From Zobellia amurskyensis (GTDB lineage Bacteria; Bacteroidota; Bacteroidia; Flavobacteriales; Flavobacteriaceae): a stretch of 64,000 bases of DNA. Both the position numbers and the translations under genes were made by a program. The notes under the pieces were generated by a model, which searched no databases, was not told the origin of the DNA, and saw only the letters and a program-made list of their open reading frames with translations. The DNA is taken from contig NZ_RCNR01000014.1 of NCBI RefSeq assembly GCF_009725985.1, positions 1 through 64,000 on the forward strand, written 5' to 3'. Positions 37,393 through 46,924 of the stretch are shown piece after piece (positions within the stretch are counted from its first letter, which is position 1; every line of letters starts with the position of its first letter).

Positions 37393-38415
37393 ATGCCAGA
37401 AGAATCTATAGAGAATATCGATTTTGATAAATTAAACGAAACAGCTATTTCTCAGCCGTTGGTAAAGCATATATATACGGCAGACCCCTCTGCACATGTT
37501 TTTAATGGGAAAATATACATCTACCCATCTCATGACATAGAATCGGGAATTCCCTTTGATGACTTAGGGAGTCATTTTGCCATGCAAGATTATCATGTAA
37601 TTTCTATGGATGCAATTCATAGTGAAGCTGTAGATAACGGGGTGGCTCTTCATGTTGATGATGTGCCGTGGGCAGAAAAACAAATGTGGGCGCCGGATGC
37701 AGCACATAAAGATGGAAAGTACTATTTATATTTTCCTGCACGGGATTACGATGGGATTTTTAAAATAGGCGTTGCCGTTGGCGATGCTCCCGAAGGACCT
37801 TTTACCCCTCAGCCCGAAGCTATAAAAGGAAGTTATTCCATTGACCCCGCAGTGTTTGAAGATGAGGATGGCAGCTACTACATGTATTTTGGTGGAATTT
37901 GGGGTGGACAGCTTCAAAAATATCGCAAGAATACATATGATCAAACCTTTGAGATGCCTGAACCACAAGAGACGGCTTTGCTGCCTATTGTAGCCAAACT
38001 AACGGATGATATGTTAGAATTTGCTGAGGAGCCTAAAGAGGTACAGATTTTGGACACTCATGGAAATCTTCTTTTGGAAGTGGATAATAACAGACGCTTT
38101 TTTGAAGCCTCTTGGGTACATAAGTATGACGGAAAATATTATTTTTCATATTCTACCGGTGATACCCATTTCATTTGCTACGCAATAGGGGATAACCCTT
38201 ATGGCCCATTTACGTATACTGGCCGTATCCTGAACCCTGTTGTAGGCTGGACGTCTCACCACTCCATTTGTGAGGTGGACGGCAAATGGTATTTATTTTA
38301 CCATGATTCCAGTCTATCCAAAGGGGTTACACATCTACGTTCCGTGAAAGTTGCGGAGATTACCTATAATCCAGACGGGAGCATTGTCACCTTAGACCCG
38401 TACAAAGAATATTAA
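37393..38415 (+). CDS. GH43 glycosidase (beta-xylosidase/arabinofuranosidase type), cytoplasmic
   Basis: A 340-residue five-bladed family 43 enzyme. The catalytic carboxylates are visible: base Asp31 in TADPSAHVFNGK, pKa-modulating Asp151 in SIDPAVFEDEDGSYYMYFGG, and acid Glu238 in FFEASWVHKYDGKYYFSYS. HHSICEVDGKWYLFYHDSS comes late. It has no signal peptide. This fits intracellular trimming of imported xylo-oligosaccharides to xylose, which xylA and xylB then use. It starts 28 bases after the symporter gene. The exact linkage (xylosidase or arabinofuranosidase) is open. Confidence 0.93.
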   Translation: MPEESIENIDFDKLNETAISQPLVKHIYTADPSAHVFNGKIYIYPSHDIESGIPFDDLGSHFAMQDYHVISMDAIHSEAVDNGVALHVDDVPWAEKQMWAPDAAHKDGKYYLYFPARDYDGIFKIGVAVGDAPEGPFTPQPEAIKGSYSIDPAVFEDEDGSYYMYFGGIWGGQLQKYRKNTYDQTFEMPEPQETALLPIVAKLTDDMLEFAEEPKEVQILDTHGNLLLEVDNNRRFFEASWVHKYDGKYYFSYSTGDTHFICYAIGDNPYGPFTYTGRILNPVVGWTSHHSICEVDGKWYLFYHDSSLSKGVTHLRSVKVAEITYNPDGSIVTLDPYKEY

Positions 38416-38432
38416 TTTTACAATGAAAACAG

Positions 38433-38457
38433 AGGGACTATTATTTTGATAGTCCCT
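38433..38457. terminator. bidirectional terminator between converging xylan operons
   Basis: AGGGACTAT (38433-38441) pairs with ATAGTCCCT (38449-38457) around a 7-nt loop. A rich sequence lies on the left and T rich sequence on the right. It overlaps the stop codon of the FG-GAP lipoprotein gene and serves both strands. Confidence 0.72.
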
Positions 38458-41400
38458 TTATCTTTTTAATTTCTATAAACTGTAAGTAGTCATTGTTTTT
38501 GGCCGCAATAATATAAGGTTGAGAGTTTACCTCTATAGTGGCCATATTTTTCACATCGCCCGAGACAAAAAAGCCACTTTCAGAAGCCGTTATAGGTGTA
38601 AAGCCTCCTTTTCCATTTCCTTCCAAAAACAGGCCATGACCAGCATCGTTACGTGGGGTCTCAACTTCCGAGGCATAGAGATTTCCGGCAACCAAAATAT
38701 CTAGATTACCGTCTTTGTTGTAATCGTCTACCAATACCTCGTTAATGCTAGAAGTTTGGGCTAAAATTGGAAGTTCATGAACTATGAATTTCCCATCCCT
38801 ATTTTCTAGATAGATACTAGCAAAAGATTTTACTTGATAGTGAAGAGCGGACTCCAATGACTTTTCGGTATAGACATCCTCTAAAGTAGCTTCTGCGAAA
38901 CTTTCGTAATCCTGGAATTTCTGTTTTATGGCAGGAATCTGTTGCGATGAACATCCGCGGCCACGAACGGGATATTGCTTACCGTCATTATAATAACTAA
39001 GTACAATATCTTGGTTGTTGTCCTTATCAAAATCACTCACAAAAATATCAAAAGTCTCTTCCTCGGTAGCCTTGTATTTGTAGTTTTTGCCATTGTTTCC
39101 TAAAACATAATCCATATCGCCATCCTTATCAAAATCGCCTTGCTGCACGCTCCACCACCAGCCAGTGGTATCTTTTGTTAGTCCCAAAGATTCGGAAACC
39201 TCTTCAAATCCTGTTTTGGTATTTCGGAACATACGTATGGGCATCCATTCGCCAATAATCATAACATCCTGTCTGCCGTCATTGTCGTAATCTGTAATTA
39301 TTGCACTTGTAGCCATCCCTAGATTTTGAAATTCTTTGGGTTGTATTTCTCCAAAGATTTCAAAACTAACCTTGCCGTTGCTACTTGTGTTTTTTAAAAT
39401 ATGGCTTGTAGCAGGACTAGGATAATTTTTAGGAACCTGTCTGCCCAAGACCAGAAGGTCCGGTTTTCCATCCCCATTAAAATCGGATTGATAGACTTGA
39501 GAACCGCTAATTTTTAGATCCGGTAGGGACGTGGTCTCGGCTTTTTGGAAATTGCCTTGGCCGTCGTTTAGATATAATCTATCTCGTAATGCATTAGAGT
39601 TTTCTGAAAATTCATATCCGCCACTTACCACGTACAGGTCATTATCGCCATCACCATCGGCGTCAAAAATTAAAGAACCAGAATCCTCACTTTTAATATC
39701 GTCTTCTAAAAAGGTAGATGGGTGTTTTTGAAACCCAGTTGAAGTTTGCATAAATAGACTACCCATATTACCGGAAGAACCTCCAACAAAGTAATCGTCA
39801 AGACCATCATTGTTAAGGTCTCCAACGGCCAAGGTTGGCCCAAAAGAGGACATCTTATGCGGAAGTAAAACTTGGTCTTCAAAATCATCATAGTCGTTTT
39901 CGGTATGTTTGTATTCAGGGAATTTTGAGTTGGTAACTGTAGCGAATAATTTGGTTTGAGGCTCTTTTTTAGCCGTGTCCGCAACGGCACTCTCAAAATC
40001 TAAGGTCAATGTTTGGTTGGCTTCAACAGCATCCAATTTTTGAACTTTTCCGTTAGGCCAAACTACTTTTAATCCGTCTATTTTAGAAGCATCGCCCAAT
40101 CCAAAATGAAGCATAGGGGCAACGGAAGATTGAAACCCTCTTGTGAGCGTTAATTCTTGCATTTGTGTTCGTTCATTAACGGTTAGGTACACACGAGCTC
40201 CAAGGCCAAATAGATTGGTTTGATTGCCTTTAAATTTTATCTGGATGTAATTATTGGATTCCGAAGCATTGTTCTTAAAAACCGAAGCCTTATCATCTAT
40301 ATTATTGGTTACAATCTCTAAGTCTCCGTCGTTATCCAGGTCAGCATAGACCACGCCGTTGGAAAAACCTTGAAATTCAATTCCCCAATCTTTATTGGCT
40401 CTTTTGAATTTTAGATTTCCCATATTCTTGAAAATGAAATTATCGATTTTCTCCGATGGAATTTTTTGACTGAGCTCTAATAGCGTATCACTTTTAATTT
40501 TGATAGATTTTAGCTTGTTGAAATAGTCATTGTTATTGATTTCACGCCGCGTACCGTTGGATACAAAAAGGTCTTTGTGACCATCATTGTCAAAATCTGC
40601 AAAAAGAGGACCCCAACTCCAATCGGTAGAGGAAGTTCCAGTGATTCTAGAAACATTGGAAAAATGTGGAATGCCATTTTCAAAAACTCCTGAGTTAACT
40701 TGCATACAATTGTGCATATATTGGTAATGGAATCCAGCATTGACTACATCCCAAAACAGTTGCGGGTTCATGCTGGCCATGTTGGCTTTCTTTCGTCGGT
40801 TAGACTTAGCATCCATATCTACCTGAAAAATATCTAGATTTCCATCATCATTAAAATCGGCTATGTCTGCACCCATGCCGTAAAATGCCGTTTGTGAAGT
40901 AGCCTCCTTTACCACTTCTTTAAATGTGCCATCTTGGTTGTTGATGTACATGAAATCAGGAGAGTTAAAGTCATTGGAAACGTAAAGGTCCGGCCAGGAA
41001 TCATTGTTGAGGTCGCCCACAGTAGCACTTAATGAAAGCCCGAAGGCCTTTAAGCCAGAAGTTTCCGTAACATCCGTAAAAGCCTCACCATTATTTTGGT
41101 ATAAATGCCCGGATTCATGGTCTTTAACGTTCTCCATTTTATAAGAATATACAAAAGTGGGAGAGTCAAATTGAGTAGGAGGGTAGTTGGCAACAAATAG
41201 ATCTAGATCGCCATCTTTATCATAATCAAAAAAAGTAGCCTGTACGCTATTTCCAATGTCATCTAGACCATACTCAGCAGCTTTTTCAGAAAAGGTTCCA
41301 TCTCCGTTATTGATGTATAGTTCATTATTTTTTGGTCCGAATTTGCCGCCTACAGAACAATAAATGTCTAAAAATCCATCAGCATTCACATCGGCCATGG

Positions 41401-41767
41401 TTACGCCGGTATACCAGCGGTCATCACCTGTTACACCCGCATTTTCTGTTATATCCTCAAATTGAAGATTGCCTTTGTTCAGGTACAATTTATTCGAAAC
41501 TTGGTTTCCGGTAAAGTAAAGGTCTACCAAACCATCATTATTTATATCACCGGCAGAAACCCCTCCGCCCATATACAGATACGAATAGGTGAAGTAATTT
41601 AAAGAATCATTTTCAGTAAGGGTGTTATTGAAATCAACCCCAGTGGAGTCTGAATTTATTTCGGTAAATATCTTACTATCCGTTTTTACTTTTTCTTTGG
41701 TACAATTGATTAAGAGAAAAAGAAACAGCGCGTACAATAAGGTTTTACTGTAAATATTTATGTCCAT
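38441..41767 (-). CDS. FG-GAP/VCBS-repeat and ASPIC/UnbV lipoprotein (CRTAC1-like)
   Basis: A 1108-residue exported protein. A lipoprotein signal (lipobox LLINC, Cys22) is followed by many integrin-like FG-GAP/VCBS repeats of the form D-x-N-x-D-G-x-x-D, each a likely calcium site (for example GDINNDGLVDLYFTGN and ADFDNDGHKDLFVSNG). An ASPIC/UnbV domain lies near 515-585 (GLGARVYLTVNERTQMQELTLTRGFQSS, FGLGDASKIDGLKVVWPNGK), and a second propeller follows. Such proteins often follow susD in flavobacterial glycan loci and are thought to bind glycan at the surface. The role is inferred from position. It lies downstream of susD, but a hairpin separates the two. Confidence 0.88.
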   Translation of the reverse strand: MDINIYSKTLLYALFLFLLINCTKEKVKTDSKIFTEINSDSTGVDFNNTLTENDSLNYFTYSYLYMGGGVSAGDINNDGLVDLYFTGNQVSNKLYLNKGNLQFEDITENAGVTGDDRWYTGVTMADVNADGFLDIYCSVGGKFGPKNNELYINNGDGTFSEKAAEYGLDDIGNSVQATFFDYDKDGDLDLFVANYPPTQFDSPTFVYSYKMENVKDHESGHLYQNNGEAFTDVTETSGLKAFGLSLSATVGDLNNDSWPDLYVSNDFNSPDFMYINNQDGTFKEVVKEATSQTAFYGMGADIADFNDDGNLDIFQVDMDAKSNRRKKANMASMNPQLFWDVVNAGFHYQYMHNCMQVNSGVFENGIPHFSNVSRITGTSSTDWSWGPLFADFDNDGHKDLFVSNGTRREINNNDYFNKLKSIKIKSDTLLELSQKIPSEKIDNFIFKNMGNLKFKRANKDWGIEFQGFSNGVVYADLDNDGDLEIVTNNIDDKASVFKNNASESNNYIQIKFKGNQTNLFGLGARVYLTVNERTQMQELTLTRGFQSSVAPMLHFGLGDASKIDGLKVVWPNGKVQKLDAVEANQTLTLDFESAVADTAKKEPQTKLFATVTNSKFPEYKHTENDYDDFEDQVLLPHKMSSFGPTLAVGDLNNDGLDDYFVGGSSGNMGSLFMQTSTGFQKHPSTFLEDDIKSEDSGSLIFDADGDGDNDLYVVSGGYEFSENSNALRDRLYLNDGQGNFQKAETTSLPDLKISGSQVYQSDFNGDGKPDLLVLGRQVPKNYPSPATSHILKNTSSNGKVSFEIFGEIQPKEFQNLGMATSAIITDYDNDGRQDVMIIGEWMPIRMFRNTKTGFEEVSESLGLTKDTTGWWWSVQQGDFDKDGDMDYVLGNNGKNYKYKATEEETFDIFVSDFDKDNNQDIVLSYYNDGKQYPVRGRGCSSQQIPAIKQKFQDYESFAEATLEDVYTEKSLESALHYQVKSFASIYLENRDGKFIVHELPILAQTSSINEVLVDDYNKDGNLDILVAGNLYASEVETPRNDAGHGLFLEGNGKGGFTPITASESGFFVSGDVKNMATIEVNSQPYIIAAKNNDYLQFIEIKKIKGLSK

Positions 41768-41820
41768 TTGTTCGTGTTCAAAAATTTAAGGTACAGTTTT
41801 TAAAAATTAGAATAAAAACA

Positions 41821-41851
41821 AAAACAGTGTGTCGACCAAACACACTGTTTT
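41821..41851 (-). terminator. hairpin between susD and the FG-GAP gene (terminator or attenuator)
   Basis: A perfect 11-bp stem, AAAACAGTGTG (41821-41831) / CACACTGTTTT (41841-41851), with a 9-nt loop. Read on the minus strand, it is followed by a T-rich run. It would end or dampen the susCD transcript before the FG-GAP gene. Confidence 0.65.
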
Positions 41852-41887
41852 AGATAACTAACTCAAAACTAACTTAATTAAAGTGCG

Positions 41888-43375
41888 TTAATATCCTGCA
41901 TTTTGGTCAGCTGCAGAGATGTTTATATTTGCATCTATTTCACCTTGAGGTATTGGTAAAAGCTCATGCTTACCTTCTTGAAATTGGGTGTTGGCCAATT
42001 CTGTGCCGGCAATTCCCCAGCGAATAATATCATTGAACCTAGTTTGCTCACCAGCCAATTCAACTTTGCGTTCATGTACTAAAGCTTCAAATACTTCGGC
42101 TTTTGATAATCCTGTAGGTAATGGGGCTAACATAGCCCTTTCACGAACTTCATTAATATAGCCTATGGCTACATCTTGGTCTCCTCCAGGTCTCATACTC
42201 TCACATTCGGCCATCATTAACAAAACATCGGCATATCTTAAATACTTAAAATTAATACCTGAAGTTTGATCTTCGTTGGCATCTTTGTAGTAGTTGTTGT
42301 ATTTAGACCATCCGGCATTGCCACCGCCATTGCTAGGGAAAGCATCTACGGTTAATGAACCATCTGGTCCAAAAGTATCTCCGTTTACATAAAATGTTTG
42401 TTCAAAACGAATGTCTCCAATTTCATATTCCTCCAATAAATCATCCGAAGGAAAAACGTTGAACCAATCATTAAAACCATATTCCTGGCCTCTAAAAGTA
42501 GCTTCGTTGGGACCTTGACCGCTACGGTCGGAATTCCACTGCGCACTGGTTCCAAAATCATCATTGTATTCAATTTCAAAGATAGACTCATCACCATGTT
42601 CAGTTTCTTCCATGAAATTATCAAAGTAGTTGTCCTCTAATTTGTAGCCGTTTAGAGCATTGAACTGGACCAAAGCATCATCATACTGTTCCAAGAATAG
42701 ATAAACCTTTCCTAAAAGCGCTTGAGCGGCTCCTTTTGTGGCACGGCCGTTTTCTTCCTCACCTTTTACTTTAAGCACAGGAATAGCATCCTGAAGATCT
42801 TTAATAATCTGCGCATAAATTTCAGAGCTAGGACTTTTGCCTGGGCCGGAACCATCATCCGGAGGCAATGTGGTAACCAAAGGAGCATCTCCATATCTGG
42901 TTACGATAAAGAAATGAAACAAAGCACGCAAGAATTTAGCCTCGCCAATTGCTTTTTGCTTTAGGGCATCGCTCATTTGGGAAGGTAAAATTTCATCTAT
43001 TTTCGCTGAATTTTCAATAACAAAATTGGCTTTGTTGATACCTCTATAGCAACTTTCCCAATAAGCTCCAATGGCACCATGGCTGGCATCAAAAGAGAAA
43101 TCAAGATATTGCCTTTTATCGGCTTCCAATTGGTTGTTTCCTCCATTTTCATGGGCCATATTGTCCATCATAAAAAACATATGACGGCTATATAGACCTT
43201 GTGTTTGTAGGTTGGAGTATACGGCATTTACAGCAGACTGTACCTGTGTGCTATTTGTGAAAAAAGTGTCCGGTGAAAGTTCGTTGGGGTTGGTCAATTC
43301 TAATGAATCTTCATTACACGATAGCACCAGACCTATCGTAGCTATGACCGTTACTAGTATTTTATTTCTTTTCAT
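41888..43375 (-). CDS. SusD/RagB-family outer-membrane glycan-binding lipoprotein
   Basis: A 495-residue SusD homologue that caps the SusC channel and binds oligosaccharide at the surface. I use the ATG at 43375. It starts the lipoprotein signal MKRNKILVTVIATIGLVLSC (lipobox LVLSC); the longer frame upstream runs back into the susC 3' end. The tetratricopeptide-like core shows NPNELSPDTFFTNSTQVQSAVNAVY and EAKFLRALFHFFIVTRYGDAPLVT. The C-terminal RagB half shows YLRYADVLLMMAECESMRPGG, VHERKVELAGEQTRFNDIIRWG and HELLPIPQGEIDANI, all typical. It follows susC by 10 bases. Confidence 0.95.
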   Translation of the reverse strand: MKRNKILVTVIATIGLVLSCNEDSLELTNPNELSPDTFFTNSTQVQSAVNAVYSNLQTQGLYSRHMFFMMDNMAHENGGNNQLEADKRQYLDFSFDASHGAIGAYWESCYRGINKANFVIENSAKIDEILPSQMSDALKQKAIGEAKFLRALFHFFIVTRYGDAPLVTTLPPDDGSGPGKSPSSEIYAQIIKDLQDAIPVLKVKGEEENGRATKGAAQALLGKVYLFLEQYDDALVQFNALNGYKLEDNYFDNFMEETEHGDESIFEIEYNDDFGTSAQWNSDRSGQGPNEATFRGQEYGFNDWFNVFPSDDLLEEYEIGDIRFEQTFYVNGDTFGPDGSLTVDAFPSNGGGNAGWSKYNNYYKDANEDQTSGINFKYLRYADVLLMMAECESMRPGGDQDVAIGYINEVRERAMLAPLPTGLSKAEVFEALVHERKVELAGEQTRFNDIIRWGIAGTELANTQFQEGKHELLPIPQGEIDANINISAADQNAGY

Positions 43376-43385
43376 GATAATTTTT

Positions 43386-46300
43386 TTAAAATGATAGTTG
43401 AACTCCAAGTAATACTGATTTTGGTTGTGGATAGTTTCCTCTATCGATTCCCAATTCATACTGGCTGTTTCCACCATTGTTTGTCAAAGGGTTTCCTATC
43501 TCAGGATCTAAACCTGAATAGTCACTTATAGTAATCAAATTCTGGCCACTGATGTAAATTCTGCATTTGGAGAAATAATCATCCAAAGCTGGATTATCTA
43601 ATGTATACCCTAGTGTTATGTTCTTTAATCTGGTGAACGAACCATCTTCTACAAAACGATCAGAAATTGAGTTAAAATTCTGGTCGTTACCTCCCGCGGC
43701 AGGTACGCTGTTAGACGTTCCTGGGCCTGTCCACCTGTTCAGCACATTAGTTCCTGCATTAAACAATCTAGGCATCCCCTCTAGGTCATAAATGTTAGTG
43801 TTGTAGACATCAACACCAGATACACCGGATATGAATAAGTTAAGGTCTAACTGCTTGTAATTAGCATTTAGGTTTAGGCCGTATGTAAAGTCTGGATATG
43901 GATTTCCAATTTTTACACGGTCGTCCGCATTAATTTGACCATCTCCGTTTTGGTCTACGAATCTTATATCTCCAGGGTTAACAGGAAACTCACCATCTAC
44001 AAGGGTTTGGTTTAGATTAGCGTCTACTTCAGCACGAGTTTGGTAAATACCGTCTGTTTCATAACCGAAGAAAAAGAACAAAGGCTCACCCACTTCTATT
44101 CTAGAAATATCTTGAGACTCAAAAGTACCTCCTGATAGTGATTCATTTGACCCAAGTGACTTTACTTCATTGGTAGATGTACCTAAGTTTAAGTTGGCAG
44201 ACCATGTAAAATCTCCGTCATAATCATTATAGCCAAGACTAAATTCAACCCCGTTGGTTTCAACAGAGCCAACATTTTCGGTTACGGAACCGGAATGGAT
44301 ACCTAACGAACCGGCAAGCGGACGACTCATAAGTAGATCATCACTTGTGTTATTAAAGTATTCAACGGCACCCGTTAGTTTGCTATCGAACAACTCAAAA
44401 TCAAGACCAATATTCATCATGGTAGTTTCCTCCCATTTTAAATCAGGATTGGCAAGTCCGCCAGCTGTTGTTCCCGTGGCCAATGTATCCCCAAACGGGT
44501 AAAAGAAATCAGAAAGTAAGGTAGCGCTATACTGGTAATTGTTAATACGGTCGTTACCCGTAATACCCCAACTACCTCTTAGTTTTAAGGTGTTGAAAGC
44601 GGTGTCCGTAAGGAAGTTTTCTTTAGCAATGTTCCAACCCAAGGCTACAGAGGGAAAAGTACCCCATCTGTTATTCTCACCAAATCTAGAAGAGGCATCA
44701 TGTCTAATAGAGGCCGCAAAAATATACTTTTGATCAAAGTTATAGTTTAACCTACCCAAATACCCTAAACGGTTGTACTCATACGTAAACGATTGTAAAA
44801 AAGCTTTCTCAGAAGAAACTTGGTTTAAGTCGTTCGTAATAGGGTTTTGACTGTTGCTATTTAAAAGCTCATCTATGGTTTCCTGCTTCTCCGCAAGTAC
44901 TAACACATCAAAATTATGTTTGTCACTAAGCGAGAACGTATAGTTTAAGCTATTAGTAATCGTGATGGATTTTCTTAAGCTAGAATTCTTTGTAATAGTA
45001 GCAAAATCAGAGCTGTGTGTTGCTCCTTCACTGTCATCATTATAGGAAGGTACAAAAATATTGGTGTTGGCATTCCTGTATTCTAGACCCACCTGACTTT
45101 TAAATTTAAGTCCGTCTATAATTTCAAATTCACCAAAAATGCTACCAAGAACGGCAGATGACTTGTTAATGTGTTCCCCAAGGGTCTGAACTCTAATTGG
45201 GTTCTCGCCGTCTTGGCCGTCGGCATCGTTATTCGGTCCCTGAAAACCTTGTAGGTTGTTAGGGTTGTAAATAGGTAAATAAGGAGCGGCTTTAATAGCG
45301 TGCTCTAGTAAAGATCGGTCTCCTAGGTTTCTTTCAGGGTTTTGGGTTTGAAAAGAAACCGCCATGGTTTCACCAAAATTGAATTTGCCTACAGTAAAGT
45401 TACTATTGGCACGGAAAGAAAATCTTTGGAATCCTGTTTCTATAATGGCACCTTCTTGATCCATATATCCAGCAGAAAATCTGTAGTTGTTATTTTCTCC
45501 ACCACCAGAAAGTCCAAAATCTACTTTCTGCATAACACCGGTTCTAAACAGGGCGTCTTGAAAATCTGTTGTATTGCTATTAGATTGTGAAAGCGCAGAA
45601 GTTGGCGTAAAACCAAAAGCATCCTGAGCGTATTGTAAGTATTGTTGCGTATCCAATAGGTCAAACCTTTGATTGGAAAAGTTAACACCAGTATACGCGT
45701 CTAGAGTAACTAAGGTTTTTCCAGAACGATTTCCTTTTTTGTAGTAACCATTACAACACCGTTAGACCCCAAAGAACCATAAATGGCCGTTGTTGAAGCA
45801 TCTTTTAGTATGTTTATGGATTCTATGTCATTAGGATTCAAATCGCCTAATCCACCAGCAATGATACCATCAATAACATATAATGGGTCATTATTGTTCA
45901 TGGTACCTAAGCCACGAATACGTACTACGGGCGCACTACCTGGAGAACCGGTGTTTAAGACTGTTACACCTGCCGCTCTACCTTGTAATGCTTGATCGGC
46001 ACTTGCCACAGGTAATGCAGATAATTCTTCAGCTCCTACAGTGGCTATCGCACCAGTTACTTCTGCTCGCGATTGCGTTCCGTAACCTACAACCACCACT
46101 TCATCCAAAGCCTGTGCATCTTCTTGTAGACTCACATTAATAGAAGTTTTAGTTCCCGCAGTAATGGTTTGTGGTGTCATACCAATATAGGAGAAAACCA
46201 GTTTATCCGCAGGATTTATGTTTGACAGGGAGTAGTTACCATCAAAATCCGTAGTTGTACCATTGGTGGTACCCGATACTAAAATTGTAGCTCCTGGCAA

Positions 46301-46411
46301 GGGTGTGCCGCTTTCATCCGAAACCACACCGCTTACTGTGGAAGTCTGTGAATAGGCAAACTGCCCGATCATTACAAGACATGCAATGACCGCATGTTTA
46401 AGTTTAATCAT
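43386..46411 (-). pseudogene. SusC/RagA TonB-dependent glycan transporter, frameshifted
   Basis: Two frames make one SusC protein. The N-terminal piece (46411 to 45710) has a signal peptide ending FAYSQ, a carboxypeptidase-like domain (GVVSDESGTPLPGATILVSG), and a plug with VVVGYGTQ and GVVMVTTKK. It then runs into a stop. The C-terminal piece (to 43386) is the TonB barrel ending in YPQPKSVLLGVQLSF. Shifting -1 at the A6 run (45735-45740) restores TTKKGNRSGKTLVTLDAY and about 1008 residues, the normal size. The first in-frame ATG of the second piece (45656) lies inside the barrel. Translation of a full protein requires frameshifting unless the run is an error. It is the import partner of the SusD beside it. 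A second ATG at 46417 is possible. Confidence 0.85.
45734..45741 (-). other. A AAA AAG slippery heptamer at the susC frame break
   Basis: On the minus strand the zero-frame codons read ACA AAA AAG, giving the classic -1 slippery heptamer A AAA AAG in the correct phase. A -1 slip continues with GGA AAT CGT, exactly the frame of the SusC barrel. The zero-frame stop comes eight codons later. I see no strong stimulatory stem downstream. Confidence 0.55.
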
Positions 46412-46472
46412 AATCATTGAGTTTAGTTAGTTAATTATTAGAGTATTGGTCTTATGAAGACCACACTTGAGC

Positions 46473-46480
46473 AAATGTAT
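46473..46480 (-). promoter_or_regulatory. candidate susC promoter -7 element
   Basis: TACATTTG on the minus strand matches TAnnTTTG, 62 bases before the start codon. Only a weak TTTA stands at the -33 position, so an activator (HTCS or ECF sigma) may be needed. Confidence 0.45.
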
Positions 46481-46871
46481 GTGAAGGGTTGAATGAGTAG
46501 TAAAAGATTTGATGCATATACTGGAAATTATGTTGCATGACTCATTATATCTCAATGTTTTGGGGGTAAAAAGGGGAATTTAGTAGTTTAGGGCTGTAAA
46601 ATTTAGCAATGTAATACAGGTCTGAGATAGCGTAAATATGAGGTAGAAAACCATATGTTACTCAAATTGTTTGCTTTGAATAATATTACTGTTGATTTTG
46701 CACTGGGGAATTCTAACACTATAATACCACGATAATGGTATTTGTGCTATTATAAGATTGTTTTAGTACAAACTCAGAATGTCTATTACAGAGTATTAGA
46801 CATTTTAACAAGCAGGACGGAATGAAGAGCACATTCTTTAGGAGCAATACTTAGCTGGGTGCGGACAAAGA

Positions 46872-46897
46872 AAAAGCCCGATGTACATCGGGCTTTT
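46872..46897. terminator. perfect palindromic terminator
   Basis: A 26-bp perfect palindrome (arms AAAAGCCCGATGT and its inverse) with A/T flanks, positioned after the stop codon of the minus-strand MFS gene. It is symmetric and therefore works on both strands. Confidence 0.8.
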
Positions 46898-46924
46898 AAA
46901 TATAAATATATGTAGGGCTTAAGT

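Larger units (their letters stand above)
46412..46924. other. susC upstream region with promoter and terminator
   Basis: An approximately 510-base gene-free gap. On the minus strand it holds TACATTTG at plus-strand positions 46473-46480, an exact match to the Bacteroidota -7 element TAnnTTTG, about 62 bases before the susC start. The -33 element is weak. The palindromic terminator of the MFS gene is at its other end. Between them I see no further structure. Confidence 0.45.

Noticed and set aside
38441-41767. Repeat-rich region as a repeat array
   Set aside because: The repeated bases encode FG-GAP/VCBS calcium motifs; this is protein repetition, not a DNA element.
43386-45656. Separate gene for a TonB-dependent protein starting inside the barrel
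   Set aside because: It lacks a signal peptide and plug; the frame joins the upstream susC piece by a -1 shift.
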